Below, one piece after another: positions 1 to 6,392 of a stretch of DNA of 15,942 nucleotides. How positions within the stretch are numbered: position 1 is the stretch's first letter; the number at the start of each line of letters is the position of its first letter. The stretch spans positions 1 through 15,942 of the forward strand of contig JAAYAS010000387.1 of assembly GCA_012719255.1 (NCBI GenBank), given 5' to 3'. The translations under genes and the position numbers were made by a program. Under the pieces are notes generated by a model. That model had not been told where the DNA came from and made no database searches. It saw only the letters and a program-made list of their open reading frames with translations. Source of the DNA: Microbacteriaceae bacterium (GTDB lineage: Bacteria > Actinomycetota > Actinomycetes > Actinomycetales > Microbacteriaceae).

Positions 1-60
1 CCGATCGAGACGCCGATCGAGACGCCGATCGAGACGCCCATCGAGACGCCGATCGAGACC
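1..60 (+). repeat. Tandem 12-bp repeat encoding PIET units
   Basis: Five head-to-tail copies of CCGATCGAGACG are present. The fourth has CCC for CCG and the fifth ends in ACC. In frame 1 each unit reads Pro-Ile-Glu-Thr. The array may extend upstream of the window. Pro/Glu/Thr-rich repeats are typical of wall-spanning stalks, and such arrays can change in copy number by slippage. Confidence 0.9.
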
Positions 61-150
61 GCGGAGCCGACCGCCGCGCCGCTGCCGACCGGCACCGACG
101 CCGCACCGGCGCCGCAGCCGGGCGACGGCGGGTAGCAGGTCGTCTCGCCG

Positions 151-249
151 CTGCCGCAGACCGGCGCCGGGGCCGCGGCGCCGCTGCTCGTGCTCGCGCT
201 CGGCATCGCCGGCGTCGGCGGGGCGCTGCTCGCCCGCCGACGACGCGCC
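151..249 (+). other. LPQTG sortase sorting signal, downstream of the amber codon
   Basis: LPQTG is encoded at 151-165, followed by a hydrophobic helix and the basic tail RRRRA before TGA 250-252. All three parts of a class A/E-type sortase signal are present and in order. The signal is reached only if TAG 133-135 is read through, or if that codon is not real. Confidence 0.75.
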
Positions 250-263
250 TGACGCGCACCGGC

Positions 264-306
264 CGGACGCGGCGTCCTCCGCATCGCGCGGGGGACGCCG
301 CGTCCG
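264..306. terminator. Bidirectional hairpin terminator between convergent genes
   Basis: The 13-bp arm GGACGCGGCGTCC (265-277) is matched by its perfect reverse complement at 293-305. A flanking C-G pair (264/306) and inner pairs 278-282 with 288-292 (one G-T) extend the stem to about 19 bp, with the 5-base loop ATCGC. There is no clear T tract, which is common for terminators in high-GC actinobacteria. Its place between two gene ends facing each other supports use in both directions. Confidence 0.75.
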
Positions 307-333
307 CGTTCGAGGGACGGTGCGCGCGGCCCG

Positions 334-1074
334 CTACGCCTCGATCGGCGCGACGAGCCCCGGGTCGTTCTCGCGCACGTTGCCGACGCGGCGGTCGACC
401 GGATGCATCGCGAGCCGTTCGGCGACGCTCGCGGCGCGCGCGGCGAAGTCGCCGAGCATCCCGGCATCGCCGACCGCCGCCGGATCGAGCCACTCGTCGA
501 GGTCGCCGCGGTCGAGGAGCACCGGGATGCGGTCGTGCAGCTCGGCGAGCGGACCCGGCGTCGAGTCGCGGGTGAGGATCGTCGCGCTGAGCAGCCATTC
601 GTCGGCGGGGGAGCGCCACCACTCGTAGAGCCCCGCGAGCAGCAGCGGTTCGCCCTCGCCGACGGTCGCGCCCTCGAGATGCACGAAGTACGGTTGCTTC
701 GCGCCGCCCGGGAGCTTGCGCCACTCGTAGTAGCCGTCGACGGGGATCGCCGCGCGGCGCCGCTTCACGGCGGCGCGGAACGTCGGCTTCACCGCCGCGG
801 TCTCGCTGCGGGCGTTGAAGGCGCGCACGCCGACCGACTCGTCCTTCGCCCAGGTCGGCACGAGCCCCCACTTCGCGAGCTCGAGCCGGCGGATCGGCCC
901 CGGCCCCCACTGCTCGGCCTCGTCGTCGGGCGCCTTCGCCTCCACGACGATCGGGATGCGCGTGGTCGGGGCGACGTTGTACGACGCGCGCGGCTCGTCG
1001 TCGCCGGCGCGCTCGATGTCGAGCTCGGCCGCGAGGTCGGCGCTCGCCCGGGCCACCACGAAGCGTCCGCACAT
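334..1074 (-). CDS. SRAP-domain (YedK/HMCES family) abasic-site processing protein
   Basis: This 246-residue protein starts MCGRF, so the catalytic Cys2 becomes N-terminal after Met removal. YedK/HMCES proteins use that Cys to form a thiazolidine crosslink with abasic sites in single-stranded DNA, shielding them during replication. Other family marks are NVAPT (33-37), the KWGLVPTWA segment (68-76), NARSE (87-91, with Asn87), GYYEW (114-118, with Glu117) and LHDRIPVLL with His180. These are the Asn, Glu and His of the YedK active site. The length is close to family norm. The gene is single, convergent with the LPXTG gene and divergent from the DedA gene with 42 bp between the start codons. 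A TAGCCT box seven bases upstream of ATG suggests leaderless transcription. The older name 'SOS response-associated peptidase' refers to the same family. Confidence 0.95.
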   Translation of the reverse strand: MCGRFVVARASADLAAELDIERAGDDEPRASYNVAPTTRIPIVVEAKAPDDEAEQWGPGPIRRLELAKWGLVPTWAKDESVGVRAFNARSETAAVKPTFRAAVKRRRAAIPVDGYYEWRKLPGGAKQPYFVHLEGATVGEGEPLLLAGLYEWWRSPADEWLLSATILTRDSTPGPLAELHDRIPVLLDRGDLDEWLDPAAVGDAGMLGDFAARAASVAERLAMHPVDRRVGNVRENDPGLVAPIEA

Positions 1075-1081
1075 GCGGCCC

Positions 1082-1087
1082 AGGCTA
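1082..1087 (-). promoter_or_regulatory. -10 box for the SRAP gene (leaderless)
   Basis: Read on the minus strand this is TAGCCT, followed by seven bases (1081-1075) and the ATG at 1074. That spacing puts the likely transcription start at the A of the ATG. No Shine-Dalgarno sequence lies in between, which fits a leaderless mRNA. The TSS itself is inferred. Confidence 0.55.
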
Positions 1088-1104
1088 CGCCCGGCGCCGG
1101 ATGA

Positions 1105-1110
1105 CAGGCT
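1105..1110 (+). promoter_or_regulatory. Possible -10 box for the DedA gene
   Basis: CAGGCT lies six bases before ATG 1117. It resembles the TAGGCT box upstream of cydD, but its first base departs from the consensus. With only 42 bp between the two divergent start codons, the promoters must nearly overlap. No convincing Shine-Dalgarno is present. Confidence 0.3.
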
Positions 1111-1116
1111 GGTCGG

Positions 1117-1809
1117 ATGCTCAACGAGCTCATCGACGGCCTGATCGGCGCCGTGCAGCAGATCGATCCGGTGCTGCGCACGCTACTCGCCGGGCTCGCG
1201 ATCCTGCTCGAGACGACGCTGCTCATCGGGCTGATCGTGCCCGGCGACACCGTGCTGCTTGTCGCGGCGACCGGCGTCGACGGCTGGGGGTCGTGGGCGG
1301 GGCTCGTCGCCGCCGGCATCGTCGGCGCGCTCATCGGCGAATCGCTCGGCTACGCGATCGGCCGCTGGCTCGGCGAACCGCTGCAGCGCTCGTGGCTCGG
1401 CCGGCGCATCGGCGCCGAGCGGTGGCGGCAGGCGAGCGCGCTCCTCGCCGAGCGCGGCGGGGTGGCGGTGCTCGTGTCGCGCTTCCTGCCGGTGCTCCAC
1501 TCGCTCGTGCCGGCGACCGCCGGCATCGCCCGGATGCCGTACCGCCGCTTCATCGCGTGGACCGCGCCGGCCTGCACGATCTGGGCCCTCGCGTACGTGT
1601 CGGCCGGCGCCCTCGCCACCGCGAGCTACCAGCAGCTCGGCCGGCACCTCCACTGGGCGGGGTACGCGTTCGTCGCGGTCATCGTCGTGTTCGCGCTCGT
1701 CGTCTGGCTCGCGAAGCAGCACCTCGCGCGGCGGTTCGCGCCGCCGGACCCGCCGTCCGCCCCGCCGTCCGCCCCGGCGGGCGACGAGGACGGCGCCCCC
1801 TCGGTTTGA
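1117..1809 (+). CDS. DedA-family (VTT/SNARE-associated domain) membrane protein
   Basis: This 230-residue integral membrane protein has the DedA layout: a hydrophobic N-terminal part with a conserved Glu (Glu32) and the re-entrant IVPGD motif (40-44), GESLGY (74-79), and the signature SRFLPVLHSLVPATAG (121-136) with Arg122 and Pro125, followed by two hydrophobic helices (about 145-165 and 182-200). DedA proteins act in membrane-potential homeostasis, and several are flippases recycling undecaprenyl phosphate or phosphatidylethanolamine; which lipid applies here cannot be told. The C-terminus (about 205-230) is a Pro/Ala-rich, acidic cytoplasmic tail containing a duplicated PPSA. The gene stands alone: the next gene is 248 bp away behind its own promoter. 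ATG 1117 was chosen over the out-of-frame ATG 1101 because it gives the expected N-terminus. Confidence 0.92.
   Translation: MLNELIDGLIGAVQQIDPVLRTLLAGLAILLETTLLIGLIVPGDTVLLVAATGVDGWGSWAGLVAAGIVGALIGESLGYAIGRWLGEPLQRSWLGRRIGAERWRQASALLAERGGVAVLVSRFLPVLHSLVPATAGIARMPYRRFIAWTAPACTIWALAYVSAGALATASYQQLGRHLHWAGYAFVAVIVVFALVVWLAKQHLARRFAPPDPPSAPPSAPAGDEDGAPSV
1751..1774 (+). repeat. 12-bp tandem duplication in the DedA C-terminal tail
   Basis: CGCCGTCCGCCC occurs twice head to tail and encodes the repeated PPSA of the tail. It keeps the reading frame and looks like replication slippage in a disordered coding segment. Confidence 0.8.
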
Positions 1810-1836
1810 GTAGGGATTGCACGGAGAGAAAGCAAG

Positions 1837-1917
1837 CCGTTCAACGGGAATTCATCCGTTCGGAGGGGGCGATTCACCCGGATTTTCCCGCGAGAATCCC
1901 AGATCCATCCGGGATTC
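1837..1917. promoter_or_regulatory. Nested dyads upstream of the cydA promoter (candidate operator region)
   Basis: Within the AT-richer gap 1810-2057 several symmetric elements are packed together: the near-palindrome CCGTTCAACGG (1837-1847), a second CCGTTC at 1856-1861 in direct repeat with the first (19-base step), the perfect 7-bp inverted repeat CCCGGAT (1877-1883) with ATCCGGG (1907-1913), and the perfect 7-bp inverted repeat GAATCCC (1894-1900) with GGGATTC (1911-1917). They end about 43 bases before the TAGACT box. I do not recognise the regulator. No Rex-type TGTGAA...TTCACA site is visible. One of the dyads could instead end the DedA transcript. Confidence 0.4.
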
Positions 1918-1959
1918 ATCGAAATAGGTGAGCGACGTTCGTACGGGCGATTCCCGGGG

Positions 1960-1965
1960 TAGACT
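1960..1965 (+). promoter_or_regulatory. -10 box of the cydAB promoter
   Basis: TAGACT matches the TANNNT -10 consensus. The -35 region would fall near 1936-1943 (around TTCGTA) and is not a strong TTGACA match. Transcription is expected to start near 1972-1974, leaving an mRNA leader of about 85 bases before the cydA GTG. Confidence 0.5.
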
Positions 1966-1972
1966 CAGCCTC

Positions 1973-1987
1973 ATGCGCCGAGCGTGA
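1973..1987 (+). CDS. Four-codon leader minigene (MRRA) ahead of cydA
   Basis: ATG CGC CGA GCG TGA begins seven bases after the TAGACT box, the same spacing as for the leaderless SRAP gene, so the likely transcript would begin at or next to this ATG. It would encode Met-Arg-Arg-Ala and stop 70 bases before cydA. Such minimal reading frames can influence downstream translation, but this one could equally be chance. Only the position relative to the promoter supports it. Confidence 0.25.
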   Translation: MRRA

Positions 1988-2047
1988 TCGCCCCCGCGAG
2001 CACTCGAGGCCCGTCGGCCGCGGCGCACGATCTCCCAAGTGCAGCAC

Positions 2048-2053
2048 GGAGGG
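2048..2053 (+). promoter_or_regulatory. Ribosome binding site fixing the GTG start of cydA
   Basis: GGAGGG sits four bases before GTG 2058. It supports the GTG start, which gives the expected CydA N-terminus (LDPLVLSRWQFGLTT). Confidence 0.75.
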
Positions 2054-2057
2054 CTAC

Positions 2058-3479
2058 GTGGAAACAATCCTTGACCCGCTCGTCCTGTCGCGATGGCAGT
2101 TCGGTCTCACGACGCTCTATCACTTCCTGTTCGTGCCGATCACCCTCGGGCTCGTCCTCGCGGTCGCCATCTGGCAGACCATGTGGACCCGCTCGGGCAA
2201 GGTCGTCTACCTGCAGCTCACGAAGTTCTTCGGGAACATGTTCCTCATCAACTTCGCGATGGGCATCGTCACCGGCATCGTGCAGGAATTCCAGTTCGGC
2301 ATGAACTGGTCGAACTACTCGCGCTTCGTCGGCGACATCTTCGGCGCGCCCCTCGCCTTCGAGGGCCTGCTCGCCTTCTTCATGGAGGCGACGTTCATCG
2401 GCCTCTGGATCTTCGGCTGGAACCGCCTGAAGCCCGGCATCCACCTCATCACCATCTGGATGACCGTGGTCGGCACCTGGGTGTCGGCGTACTTCATCCT
2501 CGTCGCCAACGCGTTCATGCAGAACCCGGTCGGCTTCGAGCTCAACGCCGAGACCGGCCGCGCCGAGCTCGTCGACTTCGGGGCGGTGCTGCTCAACCCG
2601 GTCGCGCTCACCCAGCTGCCGCACACGCTCACCGCCTCGGTGATGCTCGGCGCGACGATCATCGTCGCGACCGCCGCCTGGCACCTCAAGCGCGGCCAGC
2701 ACATCGACACCTTCCGCCCGGCGCTGAAGTTCGGCCTCTGGGGCGTGCTCGTCGCCGGCCTCGGTGTCATCCTCTCGGGCCACTGGCTCGGCCTCGCGAT
2801 GACCGACACGCAGCCGATGAAGATGGCCGCCGCCGAGGCGATGTACGCGACGAGCTCCGGCTACGACGCGTCGTTCTCGATCATCTCGATCGGCACGCCC
2901 GACGGCTCCGAGGAGATCTGGTCGCTGCGCATCCCGTACCTCGCCTCGTTCCTCGCGACCGAGACCTTCGACGGCACCGTGCACGGCCTCAACGACCTGC
3001 AGGCCGAGTACGTCGACCTCTACGGCCCCGGCGACTACATGCCGATCATCTGGATCACCTACTGGTCGTTCCGCTGGATGATGTTCTTCGGCTTCGCCTC
3101 GATGGCGATCGCGGTCGTCGGCCTCTGGGTCACCCGCGAGAAGTTCGACACGAAGCCCTGGATGTGGAACGTCGCGATCCACACCGCCACCTTCCCGCTG
3201 TGGGGCATCCTCATCGGCTGGATCTTCACCGAGATGGGCCGCCAGCCGTGGATCGTGTTCGGCCTCATGCAGACCGCCGACGGCGTCTCGCCGAACGTGA
3301 CCGGCGTCGACGTGCTGCTCTCGCTGGTGGCGTTCACGCTCATCTACGGCATCCTCGCCGTGGTCGAGCTCAAGCTGCTGCTCAAGGCCGCCCAGTCCGA
3401 CCCCATCCAGGTCGAGCAGGCGCAGGACGGCGTCGTCGAGAACGTCGACGACATCAAGGTGAAGGCGAGCGTGTACTGA
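2058..3479 (+). CDS. cydA: Cytochrome bd quinol oxidase subunit I
   Basis: CydA binds the haems of the bd-type terminal oxidase in the cell membrane; the enzyme oxidises (mena)quinol and reduces O2 to water without pumping protons. The 473-residue sequence has His22 (YHFLF, high-spin haem ligand region), Glu102 and Glu110 in the helix carrying the conserved acidic residues, His189 (LPHTLTA) and Met393 (haem b558 ligands, by homology to E. coli His186 and Met393), GRQPW (394-398), and Lys255/Glu260 in QPMKMAAAEAMY, the quinol-binding motif. The length and brief segment after this motif indicate the short Q-loop class found in many Gram-positives. It starts with GTG behind GGAGGG. cydB follows one base after the stop, so the two are co-transcribed. 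The gene follows a structured leader with its own promoter. Confidence 0.97.
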   Translation: METILDPLVLSRWQFGLTTLYHFLFVPITLGLVLAVAIWQTMWTRSGKVVYLQLTKFFGNMFLINFAMGIVTGIVQEFQFGMNWSNYSRFVGDIFGAPLAFEGLLAFFMEATFIGLWIFGWNRLKPGIHLITIWMTVVGTWVSAYFILVANAFMQNPVGFELNAETGRAELVDFGAVLLNPVALTQLPHTLTASVMLGATIIVATAAWHLKRGQHIDTFRPALKFGLWGVLVAGLGVILSGHWLGLAMTDTQPMKMAAAEAMYATSSGYDASFSIISIGTPDGSEEIWSLRIPYLASFLATETFDGTVHGLNDLQAEYVDLYGPGDYMPIIWITYWSFRWMMFFGFASMAIAVVGLWVTREKFDTKPWMWNVAIHTATFPLWGILIGWIFTEMGRQPWIVFGLMQTADGVSPNVTGVDVLLSLVAFTLIYGILAVVELKLLLKAAQSDPIQVEQAQDGVVENVDDIKVKASVY

Positions 3480-3480
3480 T

Positions 3481-4566
3481 ATGGATCTGCAAGTTCTCTG
3501 GTTCTGGCTCGTCGCCTTCCTGTTCATCGGGTACTTCGTCCTCGACGGCTTCGACTTCGGCGTCGGCATCGCGCTGCCGTTCGTCGGCAAGGACGACACC
3601 GACCGCCGCATCATGATCAACACCATCGGCCCGGTGTGGGACCTCAACGAGACCTGGGTCATCGTCGCCGGCGCCTGCCTGTTCGCGGCGTTCCCCGAGT
3701 GGTACGGCACGATCTTCGCCGGCGCCTACCTCGCGCTGCTGGTGATCCTGCTCGCGCTCATCGCCCGCGGCGTCTCGTTCGAGTACCGCCACCAGGGCAA
3801 GGGCGTGCAGTGGACCCGCTGGTTCGACGGCATGATCTTCTGGGGCTCGGCCATCCCGGCGCTGCTGTGGGGCGTCGCGTTCGCGAACATCGTGCGCGGC
3901 ATGCCGATGGAGAGCTTCAGCCAGACCGTTGGTGACTTGGACTTCACGTTCAACTTTAACTACTCGGGCACGTTCTTCGACCTTCTCAACCCGTACGCGC
4001 TGCTCGGCGGCCTCACCACACTCGCGCTGTTCTTCTACCACGGCCTCGTGTTCCTCACGCGCAAGACCGATGGCGAGCTGCAGGCGCGCGCGAAGCGCCT
4101 CGCGACGTGGGTGGGCCTCGCCGTCGCGGTGCTCGCGATCGCGTTCCTCGGCTGGACGATCGTCGCGTACTTCAACATCGCGACCCTCGTGCTCTCGCTC
4201 ATCGCGGTCGTCGCGTTCGTCGGCTCGTGGCTGATGAACCTGCTCGGCAAGGACTCGCCGGCGTTCGCGCTCGGCGCGCTCACCGTCGTCGGCGCCGTCG
4301 CGGCGCTGTTCGCGGCACTGTTCTGGGGCCACGGCGAGACGCCGATGCTGATGAAGAACCTCCTCGACGGCGGCACCGACCTGACGATCTACAACGGCTC
4401 GGCGAGCCAGAACACGCTCGGCATCATGTCGTGGGCGTTCGTGCTCATCATGCCGTTCGTCATCGCCTACCAGGCGTGGTCGTTCTGGGTGTTCCGCAAG
4501 CGCCTCAAGCGCGCCGACTTCGAGGCCGAGGTCGACGCGCCCAAGGTCGAGCACGCGAACGCGTAG
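3481..4566 (+). CDS. cydB: Cytochrome bd quinol oxidase subunit II
   Basis: CydB is the second large subunit of the bd oxidase and stabilises the haem site in CydA. This 361-residue protein is hydrophobic throughout, with the conserved LDGFDFGVG (21-29) in the first helix and GPVWDLNETWV (50-60) with Trp53, Glu57 and Trp59, then ACLFAAFPEWYG. The ATG lies one base after the cydA TGA, with only a weak GAAGGCGAG upstream, so it is probably translated by coupling to cydA. Residues 150-159 are encoded with GTT, GGT, TTG and TTT codons in a gene where A/T-ending or rare codons are otherwise scarce. A hairpin follows the stop by 20 bases. Confidence 0.97.
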   Translation: MDLQVLWFWLVAFLFIGYFVLDGFDFGVGIALPFVGKDDTDRRIMINTIGPVWDLNETWVIVAGACLFAAFPEWYGTIFAGAYLALLVILLALIARGVSFEYRHQGKGVQWTRWFDGMIFWGSAIPALLWGVAFANIVRGMPMESFSQTVGDLDFTFNFNYSGTFFDLLNPYALLGGLTTLALFFYHGLVFLTRKTDGELQARAKRLATWVGLAVAVLAIAFLGWTIVAYFNIATLVLSLIAVVAFVGSWLMNLLGKDSPAFALGALTVVGAVAALFAALFWGHGETPMLMKNLLDGGTDLTIYNGSASQNTLGIMSWAFVLIMPFVIAYQAWSFWVFRKRLKRADFEAEVDAPKVEHANA

Positions 4567-4585
4567 CCGTTCCCGTGCCGCCGAT

Positions 4586-4620
4586 CGAGCCCGTCGGAGC
4601 CCCGCGCTCCGGCGGGCTCG
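4586..4620 (+). terminator. Hairpin terminator after cydB
   Basis: Arms 4586-4600 and 4606-4620 pair over 15 positions with a single G-T pair, around the 5-base loop CCCGC. TTCG follows in place of a long T tract. It begins 20 bases after the cydB stop and would end or attenuate the cydAB transcript before cydD. Confidence 0.65.
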
Positions 4621-4658
4621 TTCGCGTCGGCGCCCCGCATCCCATCAGACCCCGTCGA

Positions 4659-4664
4659 TAGGCT
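4659..4664 (+). promoter_or_regulatory. -10 box for cydDC
   Basis: TAGGCT lies nine bases before GTG 4674. Transcription would then begin within a few bases of the start codon, giving a leaderless or nearly leaderless cydD mRNA. No Shine-Dalgarno sequence is visible between the box and GTG. Confidence 0.5.
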
Positions 4665-4673
4665 GACCGCACC

Positions 4674-6392
4674 GTGAAACCGCTCGATCCGCGCCTGCTC
4701 CGCTACGCCCGCTCCTCCCGCCGCTTCCTCGTGCTCGGCGCGGTGCTGGGGCTCGTGCAGACCCTCGCGATGATCGTGTTCGCCTGGTTCGTGGCGGTGG
4801 CCGTCACCGGCGCGATCGCCGGGCGGGATGCGGGCGAGCTCGCCGGGGCGCTGTGGGCGATGGTCGGCGCCGTCGCCGTGCGCGCCGCCTGCCAGTGGGC
4901 GACCGAGGCCGCCGGCGCCCGCGCCGCGGCCGCCGCGAAGACCGAGCTGCGCGCCGAGCTGCTGCGCGCCGTCGCCGCGCTCGGGCCGCGCCGCCTCGGC
5001 GGCTCGACCGCCGAGGTCACCACGCTCGCCACCCACGGGCTCGAGGCGCTCGACCCGTACTTCGGCAAGTACCTGCCGCAGCTGCTGATGACGATGCTCG
5101 CCACCCCGGTGCTCATCGCGGTCACCTGGTGGTTCGACCCGGTGTCGGCGATCACGGAGGTGCTCACGCTGCCGGTGATCCCGCTGTTCATGGTGATCAT
5201 CGGGCTCGCCACCCGGCGCGTGCAGCAGCAGCAGCTCGACGGCCTCACCCGGCTCGCCGGCGCGTTCCTCGAGATCGTCGAGGGGCTGTCGACGCTGAAG
5301 ATCTTCGGCCGCGCCCGCCGCCAGCGCGACCGCATCGCCGGCATCACCGACGACTACCGCCGCTCGACGATGAAGGTGCTGCGGCTCTCGTTCCTCTCGG
5401 GCTTCGCGCTCGAGCTGTTCGCCTCGCTGTCGGTCGCGCTCGTCGCCGTGCAGATCGGCATCCGGCTCATCGACGACGCGATGACCCTGCAGGTGGGGCT
5501 GTTCGCGCTCGTGCTCGCCCCCGAGGTGTTCGCGCCGATCCGCCAGGTCGGCGCCCAGTTCCACGCCGCCGCCGAGGGCGTCACCGCCTCGCAGCGCGTC
5601 TTCGAGCTCATCGAGCGCGCCGAGGCGAGCACCCCCGGCGGCGCGAGCGTTCCCCGGGGCGCCAGCGGCGCCGAGGGCGCGCAGCGGACGCCCGGCGCGT
5701 CCGGCCTCGCCGTCCGCGGCGTCCGCGTCGCCTACGACGACCGCCCCGTGCTCGACGGCCTCGACGCCGACTTCCCGCGCGGCGCGATCACCGCGATCGC
5801 CGGCGAGTCCGGCGCCGGCAAGTCGACGCTCCTCGCGTTCATCCGCGGCGAGCTCGACGGCGACGGCGCCCGCGAGCTCGACGGCGCCCCGCTCGACGCG
5901 CCCCGCGCCGCCGCGGCCATCGCCTGGATGGGCCAGCGCGCCGGGCTCCTGCAGGGCACCGTCGCCGAGAACGTCGCACTCGGGCGCCCCGACCTCGACG
6001 AGGCCGCCGTGCGCGAGGCGCTCGAGCTCGCCGGCATCGGCTGGCTCGACCCCGCGCTCGAGCTCGGCGTCGGCGGCGACGGCCTGTCGGGCGGGCAGGC
6101 GCAGCGCGTCTCGCTCGCCCGCACCATCGCCCGCGCCCGCGCGCTCGACACGCCGATCGTGCTGCTCGACGAGCCGACGAGCGCCCTCGACTCGGGCCAC
6201 GAGGCGACCGCGATCGCCGCGATGCGCGCCCTCGCCGACGAGGGCCGCGCCGTCGTCGTGGTGAGCCACCGGCCCGCGGTCGTCGACGCCGCCGACCGCG
6301 TCGTCGAGCTGCGCGCGCTCGCGCCGGCCGGCGCCGAGGGTCGCGATGCCGACCGGGATGCGGCCGGCGAGCCGGGGGAGGAGCGGCGATGA
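4674..6392 (+). CDS. cydD: Thiol reductant ABC exporter subunit CydD
   Basis: CydD pairs with CydC as a heterodimeric ABC exporter that moves cysteine and glutathione-type thiols out of the cytoplasm and is required to assemble haem-loaded bd oxidase. The 572-residue protein has an N-terminal transmembrane domain (about 1-320) including the family segment LDPYFGKYLPQL (126-137), a Gly/Ala-rich linker, and an ATPase domain with Walker A GESGAGKST (377-385), Q-loop MGQRAG, signature LSGGQ (471-475), Walker B IVLLDE (495-500, with Glu500) and switch His532. All catalytic residues are intact. The start is GTG with a TAGGCT box close by and no Shine-Dalgarno. Its stop overlaps the cydC start (ATGA). 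The cydAB neighbourhood confirms the role. MsbA-type exporters are the main alternative, but the CydD motifs argue against it. Confidence 0.95.
   Translation: MKPLDPRLLRYARSSRRFLVLGAVLGLVQTLAMIVFAWFVAVAVTGAIAGRDAGELAGALWAMVGAVAVRAACQWATEAAGARAAAAAKTELRAELLRAVAALGPRRLGGSTAEVTTLATHGLEALDPYFGKYLPQLLMTMLATPVLIAVTWWFDPVSAITEVLTLPVIPLFMVIIGLATRRVQQQQLDGLTRLAGAFLEIVEGLSTLKIFGRARRQRDRIAGITDDYRRSTMKVLRLSFLSGFALELFASLSVALVAVQIGIRLIDDAMTLQVGLFALVLAPEVFAPIRQVGAQFHAAAEGVTASQRVFELIERAEASTPGGASVPRGASGAEGAQRTPGASGLAVRGVRVAYDDRPVLDGLDADFPRGAITAIAGESGAGKSTLLAFIRGELDGDGARELDGAPLDAPRAAAAIAWMGQRAGLLQGTVAENVALGRPDLDEAAVREALELAGIGWLDPALELGVGGDGLSGGQAQRVSLARTIARARALDTPIVLLDEPTSALDSGHEATAIAAMRALADEGRAVVVVSHRPAVVDAADRVVELRALAPAGAEGRDADRDAAGEPGEERR

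Larger units (their letters stand above)
1..252 (+). pseudogene. 3' end of LPXTG cell-wall-anchored surface protein, interrupted by in-frame TAG
   Basis: The reading frame starting at base 1 is open from the window edge and encodes five PIET repeats, then an Ala/Pro-rich stretch ending PQPGDGG. It meets TAG at 133-135. The same frame then continues as QVVSPLPQTG, a hydrophobic segment of about 20 residues (APLLVLALGIAGVGGALLA) and RRRRA, ending at TGA 250-252. Pro-rich wall-spanning repeats followed by LPXTG, a membrane helix and an Arg tail are the standard C-terminus of sortase substrates. The frame is the same on both sides, so one substitution (for example TAG to CAG) would restore a continuous protein. 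As written, the product would lack its anchor and be secreted or released. It could be a true nonsense mutation, a sequencing error, or tolerated readthrough. The N-terminus and function of the protein are outside the window. Confidence 0.7.

Noticed and set aside
1626..1919. Minus-strand 97-codon frame across the DedA 3' end and the following gap
   Set aside because: No start signal or recognisable domain, and most of it is antisense to the DedA coding tail.
1810..2057. Rex operator controlling cydAB
   Set aside because: No TGTGAA...TTCACA-like inverted repeat is present in the gap; the single TTCAC at 1873-1877 has no matching half-site.
1971..3710. Long minus-strand open frame opposite cydA (579 codons)
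   Set aside because: Its product is mostly charged Glu/Asp/Arg/His runs, typical of the antisense of GC-rich membrane genes. cydA on the plus strand has all family motifs.
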